The notes below the pieces were generated by a model. The model had not been told where the DNA came from and ran no database searches. It saw only the letters and a program-made list of their open reading frames with translations. Below are positions 19,621-31,480 of a stretch of 64,000 nt of DNA, piece by piece. Each line of letters begins with the position of its first letter. Positions within the stretch are counted from its first letter, which is position 1. Position numbers and translations under genes: made by a program. Source of the stretch: Paragonimus westermani (Eukaryota; Platyhelminthes; Trematoda; Plagiorchiida; Troglotrematidae); the NCBI GenBank assembly GCA_008508345.1, contig QNGE01000149.1, positions 76,312 to 140,311 of the forward strand. Reading direction: 5' to 3'.

Positions 19621-22600
19621 TATCGTATCATCGAAATGCTCAGTGCAGTAAGTGATGTATCTAACGGCAACAGATCTAATCGATCTTGTGATATACCTGA
19701 TAGGGCCAGCCGGGTAATAAAACACTACGGAATGCAATAGACATACTTCAGTCTGTAATATCGCTGTTTGTTTGTTTGTGCGGGCACGCAACACCAAGAT
19801 TCATTCATATTGTGGGCGTGTACACAATTAGTGAAGATGTTAAGAAATTTCGGACTTTGACATAGAATAACCTTACCGATTAGTACTAAACCTTAAAAGC
19901 AACGATACAGCCTTCTAATCGAATGTTATTGGAGCCGATGATAATAGTTTTCCGTTGTTGAACGCCTCGACACTAGTTCTTTAGTCATGAAAGTTCATCG
20001 CTTTTGTTTTGCTTACAGACTAACCAACATTCCAGCCAGAAACACCCTTAAATTACGGTCTTTGGTTACTTTTGAGAAATCGCATTGAAGCCTTTGAATT
20101 TGGGGGGGAACCGTGATCAGGCAGACAATCAAGAGGATCGTGCATTATTGCAAAGCACTCTTGGATTTCCGAATGACCATGTGGTCTAACATGAAAACGA
20201 TACCTGATTGTATTAGCACTGCTGTTACTCCCCAGAGGCTTGCCTGGCTATCATGAAGCCCACTTTTGTACTCGTATGAAGGCAAAATGTTCGGGAAAGC
20301 GTTTAGAGACGCGCTGCTGAAGGCTTGAGCCGAGGTTGCCAGAGATTTTTTGAGTCAACCGTTCATCGGTATTCAGGGAAGAATAGCACGCAAGTTGCCA
20401 ACTAGCAATATAAAACGCCACTGAAGCATAGATATTCATGTTTTTGATAAAATTATTTCATCATTTTGAGCTATCTGAATTTGAACTTTGTATGTAGTTT
20501 GTCAGCAGTTTTTACTTTCTATTCAAATAAAACATGTTGAACATACCGGCAACCCCGTTGTTTGCCGATGTCACCGCATCAAGCCTCGAAATCATAGGGT
20601 AGCTGTACCTCAAGTCGATCGTATTATCGATCGCACCCTACTTTTGTTAATGACTGACTGAGCTTATGCTCCGTTCTGTTATGTGTGATGCAAGCAGTCA
20701 CGGTTTGAGAAGACACTGCCATAGAGTTCTTACATTTCACGAATCCCAAAACATTGTGTGCATTTTGTAGGGATTGCATGCTTTGCGGGATTTTTCTGGT
20801 TGCCCACTGGGCAACTAGCCATCTTCATTCCCTTGAGCGTGGAACAAGCGCTGTGGAACAGTTCAATTTATCCAAAGATCTTATCGGTAAACTTGCAGTT
20901 ATCAATCGATAGGCCTCTGTTATGAGTTAGTTGGGACTGGAGGTTGGTATCGCGCGAGTTATCCTGCTAGTTTTTCTCGCATCTGTACAACTGTACTCGA
21001 CAGACCATTTATATATGAACATTTAGCATTGGTTTGAGCCACACTAATCGACTTGACGGCGTCGAATACACTTCGCTGTTATGGGATCGGATTGGTGTCG
21101 TGTAATCAACGGAACAGTGTGGTTTACTGAAACTGTTGCTATCGAATGCTCAACATAGTGTTCTGTGGCCAGAAAGAATTGCTTTTAGGGCTGCCATCTC
21201 CATGACAACAGCAGGGAATGTGAACTTTGGCATTTTAGCTTTCTTTGTGTTTTTTGTTCATACTTGTACACACATGTAAGGTGTGATGTATGCACTCATG
21301 AAACTATATCACAACTTATCTGGATCTAAATCTCGTGATAATTCTTAATTACCTAACTTCATGACTTCAGTCCAGTCGAGCTGTCTGCCATTAACAATTG
21401 TTCTTCGTTCCGCATAAATCCGTTGTGGTACTTTAGTTTGCCAGTTAGCCATGCTTGTTTCGTCGAACATGTTCTACTTTTGCACAATCTATCACCCGCC
21501 TCTGAAATTCCCCTATATTAGTCCTTCGAGTCTGGTGACATGTAATTAGTAAGTGTTGTATTATCCATCTACCTTATTTTCCACTAATTCTCAGGTGTTT
21601 AACCAACTTGACTGAAATATTTAGGGGTAAACTGTTTCACAATTGAATGGGTTAAATTTTGTTACAAGGGTTTGTCTGTTCATGTTCACCCTCGACAAAG
21701 TTATACGGCCACCCCAAGTATCGTAACTCTACAAAGGATAGGGCGTTGTGCCTTTGCTTCAATGATTTGACTTTGAAACTGAAACTGCTCTCACCCGGCT
21801 TTCTAGAGGTCGCTAATTTAGCCTCTTCCAGATGTAGGTATTGACACCTATGTACACTTGGTCAGCCGATAACGCTCACAGAGTTTTAGTGGGATTAAGG
21901 CCAGGACTACGGATTAACCGGTCACTAGCCATATCCCCTCTGGGAAGTAACTCTATCCTTGTGGTATACTGCTTATGAAATGGAGCTTGTCTTCCTCAGA
22001 AATTAGTTTTTTGTTAACTTGTAAAACTAAAAAACAGCAGGAAATGTTTGGGTGTCTGAAGGTAAGAGTCGGTACCTTGGTTGATACTTACGGTAACCTG
22101 TTCACTTGTATCGAATACCTTCATGTTACCCCGACCGTTTGAGAGAGACCTTCGTTATTGCACCGGTAGTACCTCTACGTATCCGGCTGGTCCAAGGTGA
22201 ACATTTTCTGGTCATCTTAGTAAACGAGGTCTCACTAAAGAGCTCAGAAACGGACACTAGGTGCAGCTCATTGTAAACAATATTGCATCCGCCTTTGATT
22301 CTTTAATATGGTGTCACTCGTTTTCTTGTACCTCAACTGTAGAATTTTGTTTGACCTCTGCTTAACGGCTTTTGTAGACATCAATTTAAACTGTCGGGTT
22401 CACTATTTAGGTACTTCCTGTTGCATTAAAGACCATTCTGACCATTCATCGTTTGCCTCGCTTTGATAGAACTGTTTATCAACCCTTTTGCTTAACCTGC
22501 ACGATTCATTTCAGTCCTCATATAACGTTTCACTACGTTCTTAGATCTTTAGAGCATTTTGTAACTCGTACATTCAGCTCTCTGTTGAAACGACGGAATC

Positions 22601-23112
22601 TCCTGAGTTTCCTCACAACGTGATGTGGACGGGCAGCTGTAAAATAAGACCCTGGTCCTGTGGGACTGGGTCGCATTACAGCACTTCCACTTTCAGACCT
22701 CTGATGAGGTGGTCTCACAGCTGCAATGTTGTCCCCGTGATGACGTGTATCTTGTTTCCAAAACATTTAACTTCTACGTAATCAACCGACGTTGTATCAG
22801 GACATCAGTTTAGTTCTATGCAGGATGCATTTTCCACTGAATATTCAAACAAAATTCGACCGAATGCTTTCTAATAACATCTGTTGGTTTGATTCCAAAG
22901 GATGTTACAGTCAGTTCGATAGTGAAAAACTATTCTTAACAGATGGGGTAACCGTATTGTGTTGTTCCGGGCTGTGCGTCACTTCTTTTCATCGAGTCCA
23001 GACGAAGGCTTTGGATCCGTTTTTCTAGATACTGAGGTTTTCATGAACAATTTACGTAATATTGTTAGGCCGGTTGTGTTATACCTTATGTCCACTATCA
23101 TCTTGATTTCAG

Positions 23113-23454
23113 CTTACGAAATCGTTACCCGAAGAGGCTCAAGACGAAAATGTGTACATGCTTATGTTGCACTGTGTACGTACGTTCATTCAGCTAGCGT
23201 GGCCTTTGATTCATTGGACGACTTTGTTGCCTGAACTGATCCCACCTCTGATCGCGTTTGTGGATTTGGAATCTACGCTGGCCAGTCGATCCGGTTCAGA
23301 TAGGGAACTTGCTTGGTTTGAAAGTGCATTGGCACAAGCGCTAAAATCCGTCCTATCCGACCTCGTTGATCTTCATCCACCGATATTCCAGAAGATTCTT
23401 GTTCCATCGTGTGCTACTGTTCCTTCTTTGAATAAATTATTACCTGCACAATGA
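23113..23454 (+). CDS. TTI2: TTI2-like, last coding exon
   Basis: Begins in phase 0 after TTTCAG and gives LTKSLPEEAQDEN followed by LHCVRTFIQLAWPLI, matching the conserved C-terminal block of TTI2 around the TWPR motif (human ...EEEARLKILETLKLL then QHTWPRV). It then continues for about 75 residues with LIAFVDLES and ends at TGA 23452-23454. Joined to exon 1 this predicts 442 residues against about 508 in human. Joining keeps the spacing of the family with no gap larger than a couple of residues, which supports a direct splice from 14572 to 23113. AATAAA at 23428-23433 lies inside the coding end; no clear downstream signal was seen. Confidence 0.72.
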   Translation, partial: LTKSLPEEAQDENVYMLMLHCVRTFIQLAWPLIHWTTLLPELIPPLIAFVDLESTLASRSGSDRELAWFESALAQALKSVLSDLVDLHPPIFQKILVPSCATVPSLNKLLPAQ

Positions 23455-26400
23455 TGAATATTGTTTTTCGTGAAATTGCACAATTGACGTTGCTTTTTGA
23501 CCATGTCCACTTACTTGGGGGTAAGTGTCATGCGAGCCTAATCCTGACTCCGTAACCGACTAGTCATAGTTCCGGAATAGTAGTCAGTAATTTGGTGTAA
23601 GTGACATACATCACTATTGTTCTGAGACACCAACTCCGACTGTGTGTGTACGATGTAAACAAAATGTTTGTCTAATCCCTTTCTTATCGATTCTTCCTTG
23701 AATGAAAAGATGAGTTGGATTATCTGCGGACAGCACATCAGTACAGTGTTTAGGTGAAATCGTCAGTAGACCTCAGTCAGTCACTACTTCACAGTTGCAA
23801 ACATCAGATATTAACTCCTATTGTATCCTGTTTGATAACACTTACAGGCAAGTCTTCCAATGACATGCTCTTCGTTAAAAGACGACACTTAGGGTGTTTT
23901 GTAATCATTTTTTGTGCAAGACTTATCGTGAAGAAATCGAAGTTGCAGATTTCGTTGCACTTAATGGCAAATCGAGCGTGAAAATGATCTCATAATCTGG
24001 AACAAATTATGTTCAGATTAGTTCTAACCTTCGTCATGCTTGTCAGATGAAGAGATTGGCTGAACCACATTCGAACAGGCATACTTCTTGCCATGAACCG
24101 AACTTTTAACCACTGGCCCTGTGAACATTGCTTGAACATCTACGACTGTTATTTTCTCGATCTTCCAGTTGATGTAAACGAGAAGAACGCCGCATATAGT
24201 ATGATGGTTTGAAGTGAATATACTTGCGACTTTCCAAGTAAGTTATTTCTTGAAGTACGCATTGCAAGGTTTTTAAGACCAGTGTAGCCCTCACCTGCAA
24301 CTAAGCATACGTGTTACACTCCATTCCGGATGCATAGTGCGCGTGTTACACGCATTCCGGTAGAACGACTGCTAACCGTTAGGTCTGTTACAACGGTGAG
24401 TCAGGCGCACCATGTGTGGCGGCACACGGTGTTAAGACCGATACCTACAGTCTTGCTAGCTCTATTGTGAGCATAAAGCGCCTGGGAGGTTTCGAGAAAA
24501 TCGTGTGAAACCTGATTGACTGGATAGGGTGGCGAGGCTTTCGATTTATAACATACATCGGAGTGTGGAATGTGATTCCGTTTAGCCGTGCCTAAAACGG
24601 TCGGTTCTATTCTTGTTGGTGTTTGCCGTTCTGCGGTTGCACAAACTGCTTGTGTAACATCGGGTGACTTGCATTTGAAATGGGACATCCGACTGCCCTA
24701 TTTACGTTGTCGTACAGAGCAGAACTAGGCTTGGTAAACTGTTGAGAAGTGAAGTAAGCACAGTCAACGTCTGCACTTTTTTTCTAACCTCGCTACATCT
24801 GTACCTAACTAACACTGGACTGTGTTGTAGAGCTCCCTGACCAGGTTGTGCTTGGCTCGCTGTGTGTCCTGGGGTTTAATTTCGGCACCCATTGGGCTCA
24901 ATGGCCTAGTTGGTTACTTTTCCAACTGGCCACACTGGCTTGAGCGAGTTCACCTAGGTGATATAAGAAAGCCTGGGATGCAATCAGCAATTGCGTATGG
25001 GTGGCTATGATTTGCTTCTATTATAGCATCTTTGCCAGATCAAGTGGATCGGTTTGGCTTTGTCGACATGATCTTGATCACAACGAAGTTTATTCACAGG
25101 GCTAGAAATAGAGGTTGAGTATCATTGTCAATACATTTACTGTAAGGTTTTCTGGGCGAGTGATGTCCATTTGCGTGTTTTCAGTCTTCTATTGCTTCTG
25201 GCTTCATCAAACGTTCTACATATCCTTAAAGGACGTTCAAGTGGAGTCATATAAAGACCGGGAAAACTACTCTCTGAGTCCGTTTTCCTCATTCAGCATC
25301 CGGGAGAAGTACCACCTCACGGCTTTGACAAAGTGACGGAGCACACCGTCTTGTTTGGATCAGAGTTTTTGACGCGGGACTGCAAAAGGTTCATCGACAT
25401 TGCATTTCAAGACACGATGAACTCACGTTGTGCGGAATAGCTCGGTACAGAAGACTTATCTGTTATGGTCTTGCTAAAAGGATTAGAACTAGACACCTTC
25501 CTTTCCCATATAATATCCCACACTGTCAAACTGCCCATGTGTCTACTTAACTCAGTGGATATGTTCCGTGGCCCAGTAGTGTGTACTGGAGGTGTAGTCG
25601 TCGGGGTAACAAATACTTCTGTCACAACTTTTTGTTCTGACTATTAGATGTGCAGTGTCTGCACAGTCTCGTATCCTCCTCTTTGGTGGCATCTTATGTA
25701 GCGCGATTGTAACGAATGGGATTTTTTTAACTTGGCATCCTTGATACGGAAGACATCGACAAATCTAGACTGTTTTCTAACTGTTACGTGTTTACTTTGG
25801 TATGTCGAAGATTTTGGTGTAACACCTTTAGTCTAACTTTTTCATTCATCACTGTCCTGGTTTTCTAGGTCAGTGTGTCTATCGTGGATACATCTTCTGT
25901 CGATCGTTTTACGCCCTGAAAAATGGTCTCATACGTTATCTGACATCTGTTTTGATGTTTCTGGCTGAGCTCGTAGGCTGTTTTGATGTGACTTCTCCGA
26001 CGTTGACCGAATAACAGAGTTGTATTCTATTCTTTGCCGAGGGTGTAATAGCGAACTGTCAAGAGTGAAAACAATTGCTACAGCCAGTCGTACTCACATT
26101 GTACACATTCACGCAGCCGTGTGTTTATCACAAGTTCCAATAACTTGATCAGCTGATCATTTTTCACACGATTTTCTTATTCCCCATCTTGAGCACATGA
26201 AACACTGCCTCATACTTATCCTTAGGTCGGCGTGATCACAGATGTTAACTAATTTTGGCAGACTATCAAGTTGGTGCTCATCGTCGTGACTCAGGTTCAC
26301 TGTTGCATCGGACCCAGTGGAATCTTCCAGTAAGTAACAGTCCGCCTATTGGGATATGGGTTTCCTGCACACTGCAGGTGTATCTGTTTGTATCTGCGGT

Positions 26401-26911
26401 TATGACGGATATTTTTGTATACTGTCTAACAAAATGTTTGGGACGACAATCATTTGACAATCCTGTGGCAGTTCGCTCCAACAAAATCAAATATCAACTA
26501 CTTCGATTTCCTCAGTAGTACGGGTTTTCTGCTTAAAAACCTTGTTTGTCTGGCCCAGAGAACGACGCTAAAATTGTGATTGGGATCCGTAATGCCACAT
26601 ACTAAGTGCAGTGGCCTTTGTTTTCTGCCAGCCCACTTCCATACGCTTTGATTTTGTCGCAAGGAACAAGGGGATTGATGGAACGGTGTCAGGAATTTCT
26701 AAAACATCTTTCTGATTGCAAACAATGTGGAATTGCAGTCGTCAGTGTACCAGCACAGTATGGACTGCAAAGCACCCTCTCATTGGATTACACTTTCGAA
26801 TAAGATTTAGGTAATCGCCACGTTCCAAATTTGGTACACGTCACCTTCCAGCTTCGCTCAGTGAAGCAATTGACATTCCGGTGATCAATGGCTTTCTCAC
26901 TTCTGCGTACA

Positions 26912-26933
26912 GTATATTATATATATATATAAA
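26912..26933. repeat. TA microsatellite
   Basis: Alternating TA run, no other feature. Confidence 0.8.
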
Positions 26934-28804
26934 GTAGTACATCTTTAGGAATGGTGGACGTACACTGTGGAGACAGCCGGTGACAACAAACTCCCAGAAG
27001 GGGGTTTCGCAGCAATCCTACGTGTAATAAAAATTCAAAGAAACCTGAGTTTAAAATATTCTGTAAGCTACACAACTAAACAAAGACGTGCGGCGCCTGT
27101 GTACAGTTATCAGTGTTCCGCGATTTATGTGATCCCCTCAATACCGTTAGCTGTGCTTTTTTTCAAATACCGTTAAAGCTGAGTGTGGAGGTCGTCATGT
27201 AAAGTTGCGTGAGCATTCATTTCTCGTGTGTTATAGCAACGGTCGTGCCCATATGCGCACTCGATCACATCAATGTTCTAGCCTAGTTTTCGCAACGATT
27301 CAGTCGTCGGCTAATTAAGTAGACAGGATCATATCCGTAAAGTAATAAGGTGTTCTGGTTGATATAGATTGAACACTGCTCACCACTAATCGCAGAATTT
27401 GTGCTCACACATACTTCTCATCCAGCCCCTTCCGAAAAGGAGTACTAGATTCGCGTTTCGCCCTCGTTGTAGGTGGCTATTAGTATATATCGTTGCTGTA
27501 GCTTGAATTCAAACTCCGATCTCGCTCATGATGCAATCGGGTTTATCGCTAAATCACTGGTCTCATTAAGTTCGGTCGAGCTTTCGTGTACAATCCTTCA
27601 GCCACATTAGCCTGCGCGTCACTGACGAGCTGTAATAGGAGTGAGACCCGAGTGTGATGTCTTTTCGAAAAAGGCTGACTGGACAGTTTGTGGGAATACG
27701 GAAGTTGCCTTCGCTTATGAGTGATGCTCAAATAACCTTCCGAAATCAACGAAAGCTGACACGTCAGCTCAGCAACCACCCCGAGCAGATCGCCAATTTT
27801 GCCATGGTTGCAACATAAAGGCGATACGCTCCATAGGAAAGGGTACCATTACAGTTTCGCAAAGAAGAACAATACAGCCGAGCATGATCCCAGCAGAGTC
27901 AATAATCCATAACCGTAACATGCGCAACCGTGCAAAAGATACGTTGCGCTCGTCACATTACAGATTTGTGAAAAATCCCGGTGTTTTGAACAATTTCATC
28001 AAAGCTAAGTAAACCATGTGTTCGACATCCAGTACTGCTTGGTCACACTAGATATGAGACGATTTAGCCACAAGTCAAGATGTCATAATTTGTGCACTTC
28101 AATAGGTGAATTTTCGCACATCTTTCACAACTGTAATAAACTGATCTCAGTGAACTTGATCGCATAGCAGTAATCAATATATCTCGAAGGATCTAACGAG
28201 TGATGACGACCACCTCTGATTAAGTGGATCTGCCGGTTCATGTTCATCACCATTTCAACAATAAAAGGGCTGTGTTTGTGTGGAATTTGTGGCAGAATGA
28301 AATTTGTCAGACCGGTTAAGTACAAGTGCTTATACTGGGGTCCAGTTAAAGATATACATTGGAATTTAGAAAGATCCAGATGAAAAGGGCGATTCGTGTG
28401 GGATAGAGTTTTCGATAAGTCAAATTGATGAAAAACGGTAGAATCAACCCATTTTTATCACTGTTCGTGATTTTAAGGTAGAATTGAGATAGGTTATGAT
28501 CAGTTCTGTTGGATTCCATCCACGACCTGAAGCCTGATCACGTACAGATGGAGAATTTCACTTCTATGTATGGTAGCGTGAAACATCGAACTTAAGTTCC
28601 ACTTTTACAGATACCGTTGTAATATTGCAATTAGGTCAATCACAGGTTACAGTGCACACAGTGTCTAACGTTCGCAATCGAGCACAAATAGGTCTACTTC
28701 ACGGAATAGGAAAAACCACGAATCAAACAGAAACGTGTATTAACGCAACTCAGATACCGAGAGAGTTCGATCAACAACGTGTCATTGTGCATATATATAT
28801 ATAC

Positions 28805-28960
28805 GGGGTCCCACGGTCCGGGAGTTCCCACCAATCAGACGTGGTCTCACGCTCACTGACCGCCGACCTGGGGTTCTGGTTGGTCACCTTCCTCAGCCCG
28901 TTGCACGGACGCGGCCAACCCACGTGTTCGAGGACCTGAAAGGAAGCGGAAGGGAGTATG
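28805..28960. other. GC-rich island, probable transposable element piece
   Basis: A sharply GC-rich block starts straight after a TA run and ends near the gaggacctgaaaggaagcgg segment. The minus strand reads ctgaggaaggtgacc, resembling repeat tails elsewhere in the window. I recognise no family. Confidence 0.35.
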
Positions 28961-31284
28961 TGTGGCAAAACAGAATGGCGGCGCACTACACCGTCGATGA
29001 TAAACATTTTCGTCTGATCTGCAGTTTAAACCCTAGGCCTCATGAGTGTGGTTCACATTCCTGTTACCTACACCATTTCTGAAGCATGCCCGTCGCTAAT
29101 TACCTCAAGTATGCCCTGCCTATGTATTTTTTAACCAAGTCTGCTCAAAGTGAACGATTTTGTTGTTTATCTGACCATTGTTGCTTGGCAAGCTAGTTGG
29201 CTGCTGCTTTGGAAGTCTGTTTTTCTGTGTTCCGCTCACTTTGGTGTTGAGTTACTTCTAAAACTTATACTTGTCTCAAGTTGTTCACGGTCGTTCCAGT
29301 GTGCCTCTTCTCACATGGTGTCGTTTGACATCAATCGTCCAAATAGGACGGCGAGCATACAAACAATTGTGATTTCGGATAAATTTGAGTCATGCGACTT
29401 GATCAATGTGCCTAATGTTGCAGTCCAAGTAACCGGACATCTGGTGCCTCTTTTTGGGCAGATAGAAGGGTCCAATACAGCTGAACTCGAGCAAACGTGG
29501 GTCAGTCACATAGCACTTCAGGCAGCTAATAGCTAATTGTTAAAATGATCACGATTCACATCAAGTCTCTTACTCTTACCTGACCCAGTTAAAGGTGCAT
29601 TGACGAACACCTGGACAAGATGTCGCGACCTACTATTTACGTGGTGTCCCGCTGTGTTCGTTACGGTGGGGTTCCACGGACACGTCGTGAGAAGGTGGAC
29701 AAATTTGGTGTTCCAAACTTAAACGAGAAGACTCGATCGGGTGAAGGCTAACAAGTTAGATACTGCACCTCTCTTTGGACCCCCGGGATGCCCGATTACT
29801 GCTCATGTAATATCTCACTTCAGCGTCCAAATATGGTCTTGCAGACAGGCATGGACTGCGAAGTCAAGGAGGTGGTAATTACCACAGTGACATCACAAAC
29901 AAGAGTCTTGAAATATAAATCCTTTTCAGGTGAAGAATACACATCGCCAGTGAACTAAGAGACGAGAATTGAATCTCCTAATCGCTGCCGAAGCCAAGTC
30001 AACGAATAATGACTACCCATCTGCCCTCACTCGGTCAATTTCGACCTGAGGAATTAGTTGTTCACAGTGACCTCCTGTGCCATTAGTCTTTACGGGCATG
30101 GATATAAGCGATTCATTATGAAAGGCTCAATATGTCACTAACTTTTGACAACAATAACCTGAATTAATCGCATCTCCTTGACCAATGGAATCATATCTGA
30201 CAACAGTAGTAGCTATTTGAATACTTTCCCAATAAATTCGGTTCACAATGGCTACACATATGAATCCTGCTGTAACCAAAAGGTTTGTTTGATAGGCGTT
30301 TATCAAAACATTTTAAGAACATTGTTTCCTTATTTGTAGAAGTACCACGAATCCAACATTTTTACCATCCTCAACTACTTGTTCTGGCGATAAATATTCC
30401 GAAACTGTAACAAAGGTCATTTCAGACCACTCCAACTAATAAAACTTGTAACTGTTCGAAGCAACATTCGTTCTAACAATTGATAACGTGGACTAGGAAG
30501 AATGAGTTTCATGCTGAATGTTGCACGATTATATTCAGTTCGTTTTATTGAACGGTAGATGTGATGTTCTACGGTAGTTCCGTTTAATCGATACGCTTTA
30601 TCTTCAAAGCAGTGAGTGATTACTTGAAATTCGACAACTTTATGTCTAATTTCTTCCTGTCACCATCAGTGTTTTCGAGTCTCCAGCTGCGATATTTGAT
30701 ATGAACTCCAAACCATCTCAATGAGGTAAAAACAAGACCTATTTAGACTTTGAGCAGTGTAGTCTTAACTATTTTTGAAAACGTGAGGCAACCCCTGAAA
30801 TGACCGTTACATTTGACACAACTACGACGGTGTTAGTTTTCGAAAGGTGCTGGCTGAAAATCTTATGGGAGTATGAAAGTTTGAGTACAACAGGTGTTCA
30901 ACTTACATTGACTGAATCCTCCGATACTCATCACCAAACGATTGCACTGCCTACACGTATTTTTTCTCAGACACATGGAGACATGACTACTAGTCAAAAA
31001 ATGTTACTTCGCAAGGGGGTATATTCCCATTCTGTCGCACTCACGCTGCTGTAACGCACTTAATCAACATATATTGATATCAGGGTAACATTGCTCACAG
31101 TTGGTCGTAGCTTTCGAATTGAGATGGATTTTTTTTAGCCGGCATCTTTCGGGAAGAAGCATTAGGTCCGAGTTCCTCTGTTGTTAAAGCCCGTCAATAG
31201 TGAGACGGAAAGCGTAACAAACGAGCTTGTGTTCATTGCTCTGCCATCAAGTCAAATACAACACATTTAGCACTGAGAACATGT

Positions 31285-31480
31285 TTGTTTGCTACACGCT
31301 TCTCAAAACTAAACCGGGCATATTCAGTAGTGCATATCCTCGCCACGGCCGAGATTAGAAATTCGGCCGCGCCCTCAGTAAGTAACCATGTTGAACCCTG
31401 TGTCACTGACCTCACATTAGACACGACGGAAGTGTCATATTTGAATGCTCATCCGCTTCCGTTTATGGGTAATGAGCGGG
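31285..31480 (+). repeat. Dispersed repeat family D, copy 1
   Basis: Shares ordered blocks with 42730-43005 and 54500-54795: cagtagtgcatatcc, gattagaaattcggcc, ccatgttg, cctcacattag, acgacgga, gaatgctcatccgctt. Spacing is kept and identity is moderate, so these are old copies of one family. Confidence 0.7.

Larger units (their letters stand above)
14573..23112 (+). other. TTI2-like intron, 8,540 bp, rich in repeats
   Basis: The donor is GTAAGT at 14573 and the acceptor is TTTCAG ending at 23112; both sides are phase 0. It contains a repeat shared with 57.7 kb (15530-15660), an R2-like remnant (16020-16425), an inverted-repeat element (17383-17912) and a tRNA-like repeat (19431-19620). I cannot exclude a small extra exon inside, but the protein alignment does not require one. 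Confidence 0.6.
23455..31284. other. Long non-coding stretch after TTI2-like gene
   Basis: No frame is convincingly coding. It contains a short imperfect direct repeat at 24309-24362 (two cgtgttacac...cattccgg units), TA microsatellites at 26912-26933 and 28791-28804, and a GC-rich patch at 28805-28960. A frame at 29150-29536 has no ATG start and no known domain. Confidence 0.4.

Noticed and set aside
24890..24990. tRNA-like 'ggcctagttggtta' segment
   Set aside because: Has a box A-like word but no T arm or box B nearby.
29150..29536. 128-codon plus-strand frame that might be a terminal exon
   Set aside because: No ATG start, no recognised domain and no clear splice acceptor; its first third looks like a chance hydrophobic run.
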